This document shows positions 15,444 to 23,338 of a stretch of 64,000 nucleotides of DNA, in pieces. Source of the stretch: Rikenella microfusus (GTDB lineage: Bacteria > Bacteroidota > Bacteroidia > Bacteroidales > Tenuifilaceae); the NCBI GenBank assembly GCA_020722565.1, contig DYKO01000007.1:62001-126000 (forward strand), in the 5' to 3' direction. Below the pieces are notes generated by a model that was not told the origin of the DNA, ran no database searches, and saw nothing but the letters and a program-made list of their open reading frames with translations. A program made the translations under genes and the position numbers. The stretch's first letter is position 1. Each line of letters opens with the position of its first letter.

Positions 15444-16952
15444 ATGGGAGTTAGGCAACAAATCGTTCAGTTGTTTAGCTATATTTTTGAACGCCAACCG
15501 GCTTTAATGGCCGCATTTATAGCCTTAATAGTTTATTTAGTGGGAATTTCTGATGTTAGTGCAATCGATAGTTGGGGATATGCTGCTGATATAGCTAATG
15601 GTGAATACCTTTTCCGGCCCCATCACCTGCTTTATACCATTTCAGGATACTATTGGGTTAGACTTTTGATGGGGGTTTTTACAAAAATTGAACTAATTTT
15701 TTTGCTAAAATTGATGAATGCCATTGCCGCATCAGCTGCTATTTATATGCTGATGAAGATATTGCTTCTTCTGGGGGTTGATACCATTAAGGCTCTGTTG
15801 TTAAGCCTATTCGTTTCATTCAGCTGGGGGGTTATTCGTTTTGCAATTGATAATGAAGCCTATATTATCCCTATTGCCCTCTCAGTATCGGCAAGTTATT
15901 TTTACATAAAAGCACAGAAACGCGATATCAATCGGTACTACATCATATCTGGGCTGCTTGCAGCATTAGCCTGCCTCTACCATCAGGTAATGTTTTTTTG
16001 GTGGTTAGCGCTTGCTGCACCAATAATTAGAAGACTGCCCGAAAGAAAAGCATTGCTTTTCTTGCTTCCCTCAGCAATAGTACCTATAACCTACATAGCC
16101 GTAATGATCTACGAAGGGCTTGAAATCTCGCTAACAAGTTTATTGGCTTACATTTTTTATGATTATGAAAAAGGCAACGCCTCGGTTAACTTTAATGTCA
16201 ATTTATTTTTACTGGGGGGTATAAACCTGTTTCGAAGTTTCCTACAGGTACACGGATATATTGTTTTCTTATTAAAACAGTCGTGGATTTGGTTAGCTCC
16301 ATTGGTTATTTCAGTATTTTCTTTTTCAATATCCTCATACCTAATAGGTAGAAGTAAAATAGGTTTTCAAAACTTTAGCACATACCAAAGAATACATCTA
16401 GCTGCACTTTTTATGCAGATAATTTTTGCCTTTTTGAGTGAAGGCAATGCCGAATTTATGGCTATGGTCCCTTTTTTGGTTGCAATTGTTGTTTCAAATC
16501 TTCGCCTAAGCAAAACTGCGCTGGGTTTCATGGTTGGGGGATTAATATTTTGGAACATCTCTTTCGGCATTCTACCAGTTAAGATATACCCCGACTCTAC
16601 CAATATGTTAGTAAATCGGATAAGCCAAACGGCTAATGATAAATCGGCATATATACTTACAGAAGCCCCCAAAGTTTTAAACCGATTGGATTACCTTAGC
16701 ATTTCTAAGCCCATGATTATGAAAAAAGAGAAATTGCAAAATGAGAGCATCATACAGATTATCGACAGCCTGACCGTCATGGGCTTTACCATTTATACCG
16801 ATTGCATCAATAGACCAAACCCCATTTCAAGGGCTAGCTTGTTGACAAGCGGGTCAATAGATACAAACTTATTGACTGGATATCAACTTATACCCATTGA
16901 CTCGATTGTTGCTCTGGGTGGCAAATACTATTTGTATCAAGTTACGCCCTAA
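15444..16952 (+). CDS. Multi-pass membrane protein, GT-C glycosyltransferase-like
   Basis: 502 residues with about ten hydrophobic segments through residue 385 and a soluble C-terminal part of about 115 residues. The first extracytoplasmic loop carries DSWGYAADIANGEYLFRPHH; an acidic residue in this loop is a hallmark of GT-C enzymes that use polyprenyl-linked sugars, so a mannosyl- or arabinosyltransferase-like role in surface glycans is possible. No close family is recognised. It is divergent from asnS, and its stop overlaps that of the convergent universal stress protein gene by 3 bases. Confidence 0.65.
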   Translation: MGVRQQIVQLFSYIFERQPALMAAFIALIVYLVGISDVSAIDSWGYAADIANGEYLFRPHHLLYTISGYYWVRLLMGVFTKIELIFLLKLMNAIAASAAIYMLMKILLLLGVDTIKALLLSLFVSFSWGVIRFAIDNEAYIIPIALSVSASYFYIKAQKRDINRYYIISGLLAALACLYHQVMFFWWLALAAPIIRRLPERKALLFLLPSAIVPITYIAVMIYEGLEISLTSLLAYIFYDYEKGNASVNFNVNLFLLGGINLFRSFLQVHGYIVFLLKQSWIWLAPLVISVFSFSISSYLIGRSKIGFQNFSTYQRIHLAALFMQIIFAFLSEGNAEFMAMVPFLVAIVVSNLRLSKTALGFMVGGLIFWNISFGILPVKIYPDSTNMLVNRISQTANDKSAYILTEAPKVLNRLDYLSISKPMIMKKEKLQNESIIQIIDSLTVMGFTIYTDCINRPNPISRASLLTSGSIDTNLLTGYQLIPIDSIVALGGKYYLYQVTP

Positions 16953-17818
16953 TAACCGCTACCATAAGTTTTGAAGCTGCCCAAAATAAATACCTCTTTG
17001 GGAGTTACACTTAAAACTGGTATTGGGCTTCGACTAAGCATTTGCTGGGCTTGGCTTCCCAAAACAAAATTGCTTAGGGCAATATTCTGCTCGGTCATTA
17101 TACTAATTAGGTCGGCATTAACGTCAAGAGCGTACTCAATGGTAATATCGGTGATACTTTCACCTTTAAGGCTTGCCTGCTGGAACCGTACCTCATGATC
17201 TTTTAAATAGGAACAAACCTGCTTGGAGTAGGCATTTAGCTTAAGGTCGATATCATCGGCTTGCATTGTAGACACTGCAATTACATGCACTTCGGCATTA
17301 AAAACTTTAGCTATTTCAGTAGTTATGGGAACTTTTTGGCGGGTATCGGCTGTAACATCGATGGGTAAAATAATTTTTTGAATATCCCTGGGCATGGTAC
17401 CATGCCTGATTGTAATTACCGGACACTGCGTTGCAGAAATGATACGGAATGCATTGCTGCCTATAAAAAACTCTTCAAAACCCGAAGCCCCATGGGTTGA
17501 ACAAATAATAACTGAGTCCTCAAAGGCATGCGCCTGATTAACCACTTCCCTGTAAATTTTACCCTTCTTGATGATATGGGTGAGATTGGCGCTGTTGTCC
17601 ATTTTGATAGAGTACTCCTCAACTAAGGCATCAAATTTCTTCGCAATTTCCTTATACTCCTCTCCAAACTGGCCAGGGCTTAGGTCGGTTGGATACTTCT
17701 GAACGTGAACCATTTCAACTACGCTATCAAACTTATTGGCAAAGAGTATAGCCAATCTTAAACCATTTATCGATTCTTTAGAAAAATCGATTGGAACAAC
17801 AATGTGGTTCATTACCAT
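16949..17818 (-). CDS. Universal stress protein, two UspA domains
   Basis: 289 residues forming two tandem UspA folds (about 3-145 and 148-280). The first starts NHIVVPIDFSKES and carries GASGFEEFFIGSN, close to the ATP-binding GxxG...GS loop. The second keeps LGSQAQQMLSRSPIPVLSV but lacks the preceding GxxG, so nucleotide binding may be limited to the first domain. Proteins of this type respond to starvation, redox or respiratory stress; the partner is unknown. Met3 is an alternative start. Single-gene unit with its own -7 box. Confidence 0.93.
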   Translation of the reverse strand: MVMNHIVVPIDFSKESINGLRLAILFANKFDSVVEMVHVQKYPTDLSPGQFGEEYKEIAKKFDALVEEYSIKMDNSANLTHIIKKGKIYREVVNQAHAFEDSVIICSTHGASGFEEFFIGSNAFRIISATQCPVITIRHGTMPRDIQKIILPIDVTADTRQKVPITTEIAKVFNAEVHVIAVSTMQADDIDLKLNAYSKQVCSYLKDHEVRFQQASLKGESITDITIEYALDVNADLISIMTEQNIALSNFVLGSQAQQMLSRSPIPVLSVTPKEVFILGSFKTYGSGY

Positions 17819-17834
17819 GAGGTTTAGTTTTAAG

Positions 17835-17842
17835 CAAATCTA
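17835..17842 (-). promoter_or_regulatory. -7 box (TAGATTTG) for the universal stress protein gene
   Basis: Exact TAnnTTTG on the minus strand, 17 bases before the ATG at 17818, implying a very short leader. No clear -33 element. Confidence 0.4.
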
Positions 17843-17992
17843 CTAAAAAATTGAAAACTAAATCATATGCTTAGTGTTAAAAGAATGTTATATTAATCCT
17901 TTTTTTACTCTATTTAACCTAAATAAACATTAGCTTGCAAATCGTTTTGTTATATTGGCCTACCTGAAATCCGTTTTTTTAAACGATACAAC

Positions 17993-19066
17993 ATGGGCAA
18001 AAGAAGGTTTTTAATAGTAATAATATCTGTTTTAGCAATTGCAGCAATAATTTCATTTGCTAAACAACCTACAAGCGAACGAGATAAGCTGGGAAACCAA
18101 AAGCAACAGGCCAAAGGGACAGCCATAATTATAACAGGTGCGGCAGCAAAAATTGCACAAGAAGCAGCACTGCTTGAAAGTCTTTACCAACGTGGAGAGC
18201 TGAACGATGTAGTTTTTATATCAGGAGCCAGTTCCGGCGCCCTGAATGCCGTGATGCTCAATGCTATTCTGGAGAAAAAACTAACATGGAAAGAATACAG
18301 AAGAATTTTTACTGATATTAATAATGATAAAGTTTTTAGGATCGATAAAAAGGGGTTTCCGGTTAGCAACAAGCCCCTGCGAAAACTTCTTGAAGATGTT
18401 GTGGTAGAGCGGTTAGGATATCGAACCCTGGCCGATTTACCAATTCCCACTGCCATATCGGTGGTTAGCCTGAGGCCATCACCCTTGAGCGAGGGAACAT
18501 ACCGATTTTGCAACCGAAAAATTAATCGCGAAAGCGATTCAACCCTTAATCTGGTAGATGTTCTGATGGCCTCAACGGCCTATCCTCTTGTATTTCCTCC
18601 TGCCCGCATCAATGGTATTTCCCGTATCCCCGATATTCCCTACTACGACGGTGGTATTGGCGAAGATCGGGTACCCTTTCAGGCACTTATTGATTTTGAG
18701 CAATACCGTGGTCAACCCGTTGAGCGGGTAATCATAATTTCACGTAAGCGCGATAAAGAGATGACCTTAGCCGATGAGCTAAAACCTTTTGGCTACAACC
18801 TAAAGGCTAAATCGGGCGGTAATTTTTCACCCGATGTGCTAACGTCTCTTGGTTTCTGGCGCAGGTTGGAATACCTGCATAAGAGGCACCCCGAAATTGC
18901 TGCTAAAACCTTGGTTTTTGTTCCGGAGTATGAGTACAACTTCCCTATGTTCGATTTTAATAATCTTGACTATCAGTATGAGGTAACCCTAAAATGGGCA
19001 CTGCACAACTCCCCGGTTACACTTTCGGAATACCTGAAGCGAAAACCTAAACTCATTAAACCCTAA
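17993..19066 (+). CDS. Patatin-like phospholipase family protein
   Basis: 357 residues. An N-terminal hydrophobic segment (about 5-22) suggests membrane anchoring or export. The patatin fold shows the nucleophile motif GASSG (GxSxG, Ser about residue 80) and the catalytic DGG (YYDGGIGED, about residue 219), forming a Ser-Asp dyad. The oxyanion-hole loop, normally GGGxRG, reads TGAAAKIAQEA here, an unusual degenerate form. It is predicted to be a lipid acyl hydrolase acting at the envelope. The trpS start region follows directly, but trpS seems to have its own promoter inside this junction. Confidence 0.8.
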   Translation: MGKRRFLIVIISVLAIAAIISFAKQPTSERDKLGNQKQQAKGTAIIITGAAAKIAQEAALLESLYQRGELNDVVFISGASSGALNAVMLNAILEKKLTWKEYRRIFTDINNDKVFRIDKKGFPVSNKPLRKLLEDVVVERLGYRTLADLPIPTAISVVSLRPSPLSEGTYRFCNRKINRESDSTLNLVDVLMASTAYPLVFPPARINGISRIPDIPYYDGGIGEDRVPFQALIDFEQYRGQPVERVIIISRKRDKEMTLADELKPFGYNLKAKSGGNFSPDVLTSLGFWRRLEYLHKRHPEIAAKTLVFVPEYEYNFPMFDFNNLDYQYEVTLKWALHNSPVTLSEYLKRKPKLIKP

Positions 19067-19072
19067 AAATGT

Positions 19073-19080
19073 TATTTTTG
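19073..19080 (+). promoter_or_regulatory. -7 box (TATTTTTG) deciding the trpS start
   Basis: Exact TAnnTTTG 16 bases before ATG 19096. A transcript from here would begin after the upstream ATG at 19069, so it supports 19096 as the real start. No -33 TTTG seen. Confidence 0.45.
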
Positions 19081-19095
19081 CGAAAAAATATTGAG

Positions 19096-20085
19096 ATGGA
19101 TATTGTACTAAGCGGGATACGCTCCACCGGAAAACTACACCTGGGCAACTATTTTGGCGCCCTCAAGAACTTTGTTCGTATGCAGCACGAGAGCAAGTGC
19201 TATTTTTTTATAGCCGATTATCACTCATTAACCACACATCCCACACCTGAGGATCTTCATGGCACGGTGAAACAGGTTATGGCAGAATATCTGGCCTGTG
19301 GGCTCGATCCCGAAGTGGCTACCCTTTATATTCAAAGTGATATTCCTGAAATTCCCGAACTTTACCTTTTGCTTAACATGAATGCATATAAGGGTGAACT
19401 GGAGCGCTGCACCTCATTTAAGGAAAAGGTACGCAAACAACCCGATAACGTAAATGCAGGCTTATTAACCTACCCTACCCTAATGGCTGCCGATATTCTG
19501 ATTCATAAAGCCACCAAGGTACCAGTAGGAAAGGATCAGGAACAACACCTGGAAATGACACGTACCTTTGCTAACCGCTTTAACCGTATGTATAAGGTTG
19601 ATTACTTCCCCGAACCGTTGGCCTTTAACTTTGGTGAGCAACTGGTTAAAATTCCCGGCCTCGATGGTTCCGGTAAAATGGGTAAATCCGAAGGAAATGC
19701 CATATACCTTTCCGATGATCCCGAAACCATTCGTAAAAAAGTGATGAAAGCGGTTACCGATGCAGGCCCCACTGAACCCAATCAACCCAAACCAGAACCC
19801 ATACAAAACCTATTTACTATTATGAAAGCTGTTTCGTCGCCTGATACGCTACAGTATTTTGAAAATAAATACAATGCCTGTGAAATTCGTTATGGAGATA
19901 TGAAGAAACAGCTGGCCGAGGATATTATTAAGGTTACCTCTCCTATTCGCGAACGTATTGAAGCCATTCTTGCTAATGACGACTATCTGAGAAAGGTAGC
20001 CCGTTTAGGCGCCGAAAAGGCACGCGAAAGTGCCTCTAAAACGATTCGCGAGGTACGACATATAATTGGTTTTCGCGAATTCTGA
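19096..20085 (+). CDS. trpS: Tryptophanyl-tRNA synthetase
   Basis: 329 residues from ATG 19096, matching the usual TrpRS N-terminus (MDIVLSGIRSTGKLHLGNYF). An upstream in-frame ATG at 19069 would add nine atypical residues and is likely not used because a TATTTTTG promoter box lies just after it. Class I signatures are present: HLGN (HIGH) near residue 16 and KMGKS (KMSKS) near residue 194. It charges tRNA-Trp in the cytoplasm. A bidirectional terminator separates it from convergent cysS. Confidence 0.97.
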   Translation: MDIVLSGIRSTGKLHLGNYFGALKNFVRMQHESKCYFFIADYHSLTTHPTPEDLHGTVKQVMAEYLACGLDPEVATLYIQSDIPEIPELYLLLNMNAYKGELERCTSFKEKVRKQPDNVNAGLLTYPTLMAADILIHKATKVPVGKDQEQHLEMTRTFANRFNRMYKVDYFPEPLAFNFGEQLVKIPGLDGSGKMGKSEGNAIYLSDDPETIRKKVMKAVTDAGPTEPNQPKPEPIQNLFTIMKAVSSPDTLQYFENKYNACEIRYGDMKKQLAEDIIKVTSPIRERIEAILANDDYLRKVARLGAEKARESASKTIREVRHIIGFREF

Positions 20086-20088
20086 AAC

Positions 20089-20122
20089 AAAAAAGGGTGC
20101 TGTCTGGTCAACACCCTTTTTT
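20089..20122. terminator. Bidirectional intrinsic terminator between trpS and cysS
   Basis: AAAAAAGGGTG (20089-20099) pairs with CACCCTTTTTT (20112-20122) around a 12-base loop. The A and T runs give a T-tract in both directions, serving the convergent trpS (ends 20085) and cysS (ends 20157). Confidence 0.85.
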
Positions 20123-20156
20123 CAAAACATGATTTATTCAATTTTAGACTTTATAC

Positions 20157-21626
20157 CTATTCAATCTCCCAATCGAATCCGTCCTTACGGTCACGAACTA
20201 TAACTCCAAGTTTAGAAAGTTCGTCACGAATTCTATCCGAAGTAGCAAAGTCCTTACGTTGCTTGGCCTCGAGCCTCATGCTTAAGAGCATCTCTATCAA
20301 TTTTGCCGTAAGTTCAGCTTGCTTTGAACCCGTTGTCTGCTCATCGGCCATGCCTAGAACATCGAAAATTATGGTTCTGAAAAATGTTTTCAGCTCCACG
20401 AGATTATTTGCAGTAATCGACTCCTTGTCCTCGGCAAGTAGGTTTATTAATCTAACCCAGTCAAAAAGCACCGCAATGGCAAGGGCACTGTTCAGATCGT
20501 CGTTCAGTGCTTCGTAAACTTTTTCCTTTAGCTGTTCCACCTGAACGCTCGATGAATCTGCTGGTTTGATACGATCAAGCATGCGATTGGCTGCCATCAA
20601 CCGCGAAAGGCCCTTTTCGGCAGCCTGCAATGCCTCGTTGGAAAAATCTAGGGTTGAACGGTACTGAGCCTGTAGAATAAAGAACCTAATAGTCATTGGG
20701 CTGTATGCCTGCTCTAAGAGAGCGTGTTTTCCGTTAAATAGTTCCTCAAGGGTGATGAAGTTGCCCAACGATTTACCCATTTTTTGGCCGTTAATGGTAA
20801 TCATATTGTTGTGCATCCAGTACCTTACAGCCTGTTTGCCATTAGCAGCAACGCTTTGTGCAATTTCGCATTCATGGTGAGGGAACAGTAGGTCCATTCC
20901 GCCGCCATGAATGTCGAATGGCTCTCCTAAGTACTTGGTGCTCATAACAGAGCACTCCAAATGCCAACCCGGAAATCCCTCGCCCCATGGCGATAGCCAT
21001 CGCATGATATGCTCAGGTGCAGCCTTTTTCCAAAGGGCAAAATCAAAAGGGTTCTGCTTTTCATCCTGCCCCTCCAATTCGCGAGTGTTGGCTATCATTT
21101 CCTCAATATTTCGCCCCGACAGGATGCCATAGCTATGCTGCTTGTTGTACTTTACCACATCAAAGTAGATGGAGCCATTGCGTTCGTATGCAAAACCATT
21201 GGCTAATATTTTTTTAACCAACTCTATTTGTTCAATAATATGCCCCGAAGCCCGTGGCTCAATACTTGGAGGCAAAACGTTCAACCTGCGCATGGCAGCA
21301 TGATACCTGTCGGTATAGTATTGTACCACCTCCATGGGCTCCAGCTCCTCGAGCCTAGCCTTCTTGGCTATTTTATCCTCGCCCTCATCGGCATCATTCT
21401 CTAGGTGCCCTACGTCGGTTATATTTCTGACATATCGAACTTTATATCCTAAGTGCTTAAGGTATCGGAATAGCAAATCAAAAGTAATGGCAGGACGGGC
21501 ATGCCCCAGGTGAGGATCGCCGTATACCGTAGGACCACAAACATATAAGCCCACATGTGGTGGATTTAACGGTTCAAATACCTCCTTCTTTCGAGTTAAT
21601 GTATTATAAATAGATAACTTATTCAT
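20157..21626 (-). CDS. cysS: Cysteinyl-tRNA synthetase
   Basis: 489 residues, normal length. Class I motifs: [10 protein letters not shown] (HIGH) at about residues 36-45 and KMGKS at about 280. The zinc-binding set of the family is visible (VCGPTVYG Cys, WHLECS Cys, and [15 protein letters not shown]). The C-terminal helical domain has the usual DALE-type region. It charges tRNA-Cys in the cytoplasm. A -7 box lies 119 bases upstream, giving a longer leader than neighbouring genes. Confidence 0.97.
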   Translation of the reverse strand: MNKLSIYNTLTRKKEVFEPLNPPHVGLYVCGPTVYGDPHLGHARPAITFDLLFRYLKHLGYKVRYVRNITDVGHLENDADEGEDKIAKKARLEELEPMEVVQYYTDRYHAAMRRLNVLPPSIEPRASGHIIEQIELVKKILANGFAYERNGSIYFDVVKYNKQHSYGILSGRNIEEMIANTRELEGQDEKQNPFDFALWKKAAPEHIMRWLSPWGEGFPGWHLECSVMSTKYLGEPFDIHGGGMDLLFPHHECEIAQSVAANGKQAVRYWMHNNMITINGQKMGKSLGNFITLEELFNGKHALLEQAYSPMTIRFFILQAQYRSTLDFSNEALQAAEKGLSRLMAANRMLDRIKPADSSSVQVEQLKEKVYEALNDDLNSALAIAVLFDWVRLINLLAEDKESITANNLVELKTFFRTIIFDVLGMADEQTTGSKQAELTAKLIEMLLSMRLEAKQRKDFATSDRIRDELSKLGVIVRDRKDGFDWEIE

Positions 21627-21744
21627 GATTTGATTGGATCGATTATAAAAATGATTAAGCGATATGAATTATCTCGATTATAGCCCATTATTACTGGCAA
21701 CATCGTATTGTTAGCCTTATGTGGTGTTTCCTATACATGATGTG

Positions 21745-21752
21745 CAAAATTA
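21745..21752 (-). promoter_or_regulatory. -7 box (TAATTTTG) for cysS
   Basis: Exact TAnnTTTG on the minus strand, 119 bases before the cysS ATG. No -33 TTTG at 19-20 bases. Confidence 0.3.
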
Positions 21753-21847
21753 GTAAAATTTTTAAAAACGGTTTTGAACGACAAAGAGAGGTTAAGTGTT
21801 ATTTGTTTTTAATAATCAAAATCAATGTCGTCCGATAAAAAGTTAAA

Positions 21848-22739
21848 CTAAAAACTTCCAACGTATCCAGTTGCCTGATGAGCCATTATCAAAATGGCTC
21901 CTGCATCTTCAATATACATCTGCATTTCGTCGGATGATGGATTCTCAATCTGTTGACCGAGAATTTTCTTTTATGTAAGTTCTTTTAACCTGGGCAATGG
22001 ATTAATAACCGAAATATTCAATTGCCAGGAATTGTCTTTGCAAAGATTCAGAATAAATTGCGCTGAACGTTGATTTTTCGCCACTAACAAGTCGCCATGA
22101 AACAAAAAATACTCTCCAAGTCCCGGGGAACGAACTACTTATACTTACAAATTCATAAAATGAACGAATAAAAAGTGTTGTTAATTTTTGTTTTTTTGTT
22201 ATAGCAGTATCATTTGAAGAGATGGCAATAACGCTTCGAACCCTAACTATGTGTAAATGGTTCTTTATTAACTTTAAAGGGTTCTACACAGTAAAACATT
22301 TTTTTGGGAATTTATCGTTCTGCTCGTGCTGGTTGTAAGTATTACTCATGCTCAATATTATGAATTCTCAATCACTTTATTTATTTTTTTACAAGGGGTG
22401 TCCAGGGTAATTAGTTGTATGAAGCCCCTCAAATAGTAATGGATAATCATCAGGTGCCAATCGATTTTGCAGATACAAATCTTTGCGACTTTTAATAATA
22501 TAACATATGGGGTTACTATTGGCTGATTAACAAATAAAAGATTCCTCTTGTAGTAAAACCTTAGATCAATGTTTTGAAAGTTCATTTGATGGCATTCTAT
22601 TGTATTGAAAAAATATGTAAAATAGTTTTATGCCTATACTAGGCATTGCCTTTTTTATAATAATACATTCATACCTCCACACTTACCTGTAAACCATGGT
22701 ACTGTAAAACTTGAAAAATATAAAGTTTTTGATTTCCAT
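21848..22739 (-). pseudogene. Decayed glycosyltransferase (family 4-like) relic
   Basis: No long frame is open, but on the minus strand pieces of a glycosyltransferase common in Bacteroidota appear in the right order and spacing across frames: KAMPSIGIKLFYIFFQYNR (near 22600-22650), DDYPLLFEGLHTTNYPGHP (FEGLHTT at 22413-22433), HNIEHE (22345-22362), VIAISSND, FLFHGDL (22088-22108), IENPSSDEMQMYIEDAG and HQATG (21866-21880). Several stops and frameshifts interrupt it, including TAG/TAA codons between motifs and a shift just before FLFHGDL. The spacing (FEGLHT about codon 100, HNIEHE about 125, HGDL about 210, QATG about 290) fits the intact family as I recall it. The C-terminal part after QATG is missing. 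The proposed start is ATG 22739. Confidence 0.72.
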
Positions 22740-22791
22740 GAATTTTATTCACCCCAAAATAGTATTTTTAGGGTATATTTATGAATAAATT

Positions 22792-23256
22792 ATGGCAATT
22801 TATCAATTTAAGCGAGAGCAATTTATTCCGGCCAACCTTAATGAAGTATGGGATTTTGTTTCATCCCCATAAAACCTTAGTTTAATAACTCATTCGTACA
22901 TGGGGTTCAAAATATTAAATGAGATCCCTGAAAAAATGTATCGGGGCATGTTAATCTCGTATCGGGTAAGTCCGTTTCCGTGTATTCCAATGCTTTGGGT
23001 CTCGGAAATTACACATATGGTTGAAAAATTATACTTTATCGATGAACAGCGAATTGGCCCTTACAGGCTATGGCACCACGAACATCATCTTAAATCCGCT
23101 GAGAGCGGGGTTTTGATTACCGATATTGTTCACTACAGTCCACCTTTAGGTGTATTGGGCAGCATAGCCAACGCACTTTTTATCAGAAAGAAACTAAATG
23201 GCATATTTGAGTACAGAAAAAACGCTATGGAGCAGCTATTTCCTCATAAAAAGTAA
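22792..23256 (+). pseudogene. SRPBCC-family gene with an in-frame nonsense codon
   Basis: From ATG 22792 the frame reads MAIYQFKREQFIPANLNEVW and continues to DFVSSP, then meets TAA at 22870-22872 and continues in the same frame as NLSLITHSYMGFKILNEIP to a stop at 23256. Without the stop it would be a typical 154-residue SRPBCC ligand-binding domain protein (VWDFVSSPKNL is the usual opening; MYRGMLISYRVSP, WVSEITH, DEQRIGPYRLWHHEH and TDIVHYSPPLG follow). One base change (for example AAA to TAA) explains the break. A product from the internal ATG 22900 (118 residues) would lack the first strand and helix. It lies next to the glycosyltransferase relic, in a decaying patch. Confidence 0.85.
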
Positions 23257-23303
23257 AGTCTAACATCAATGCCAAATTATCTAAAACTACTTTAAAAATT
23301 GGC

Positions 23304-23311
23304 TATCTTTG
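23304..23311 (+). promoter_or_regulatory. -7 box (TATCTTTG) for rnr
   Basis: Exact TAnnTTTG 28 bases before the rnr ATG. No -33 TTTG recognised. Confidence 0.4.
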
Positions 23312-23338
23312 AACATGTTTACATTTCAATAAATAATC

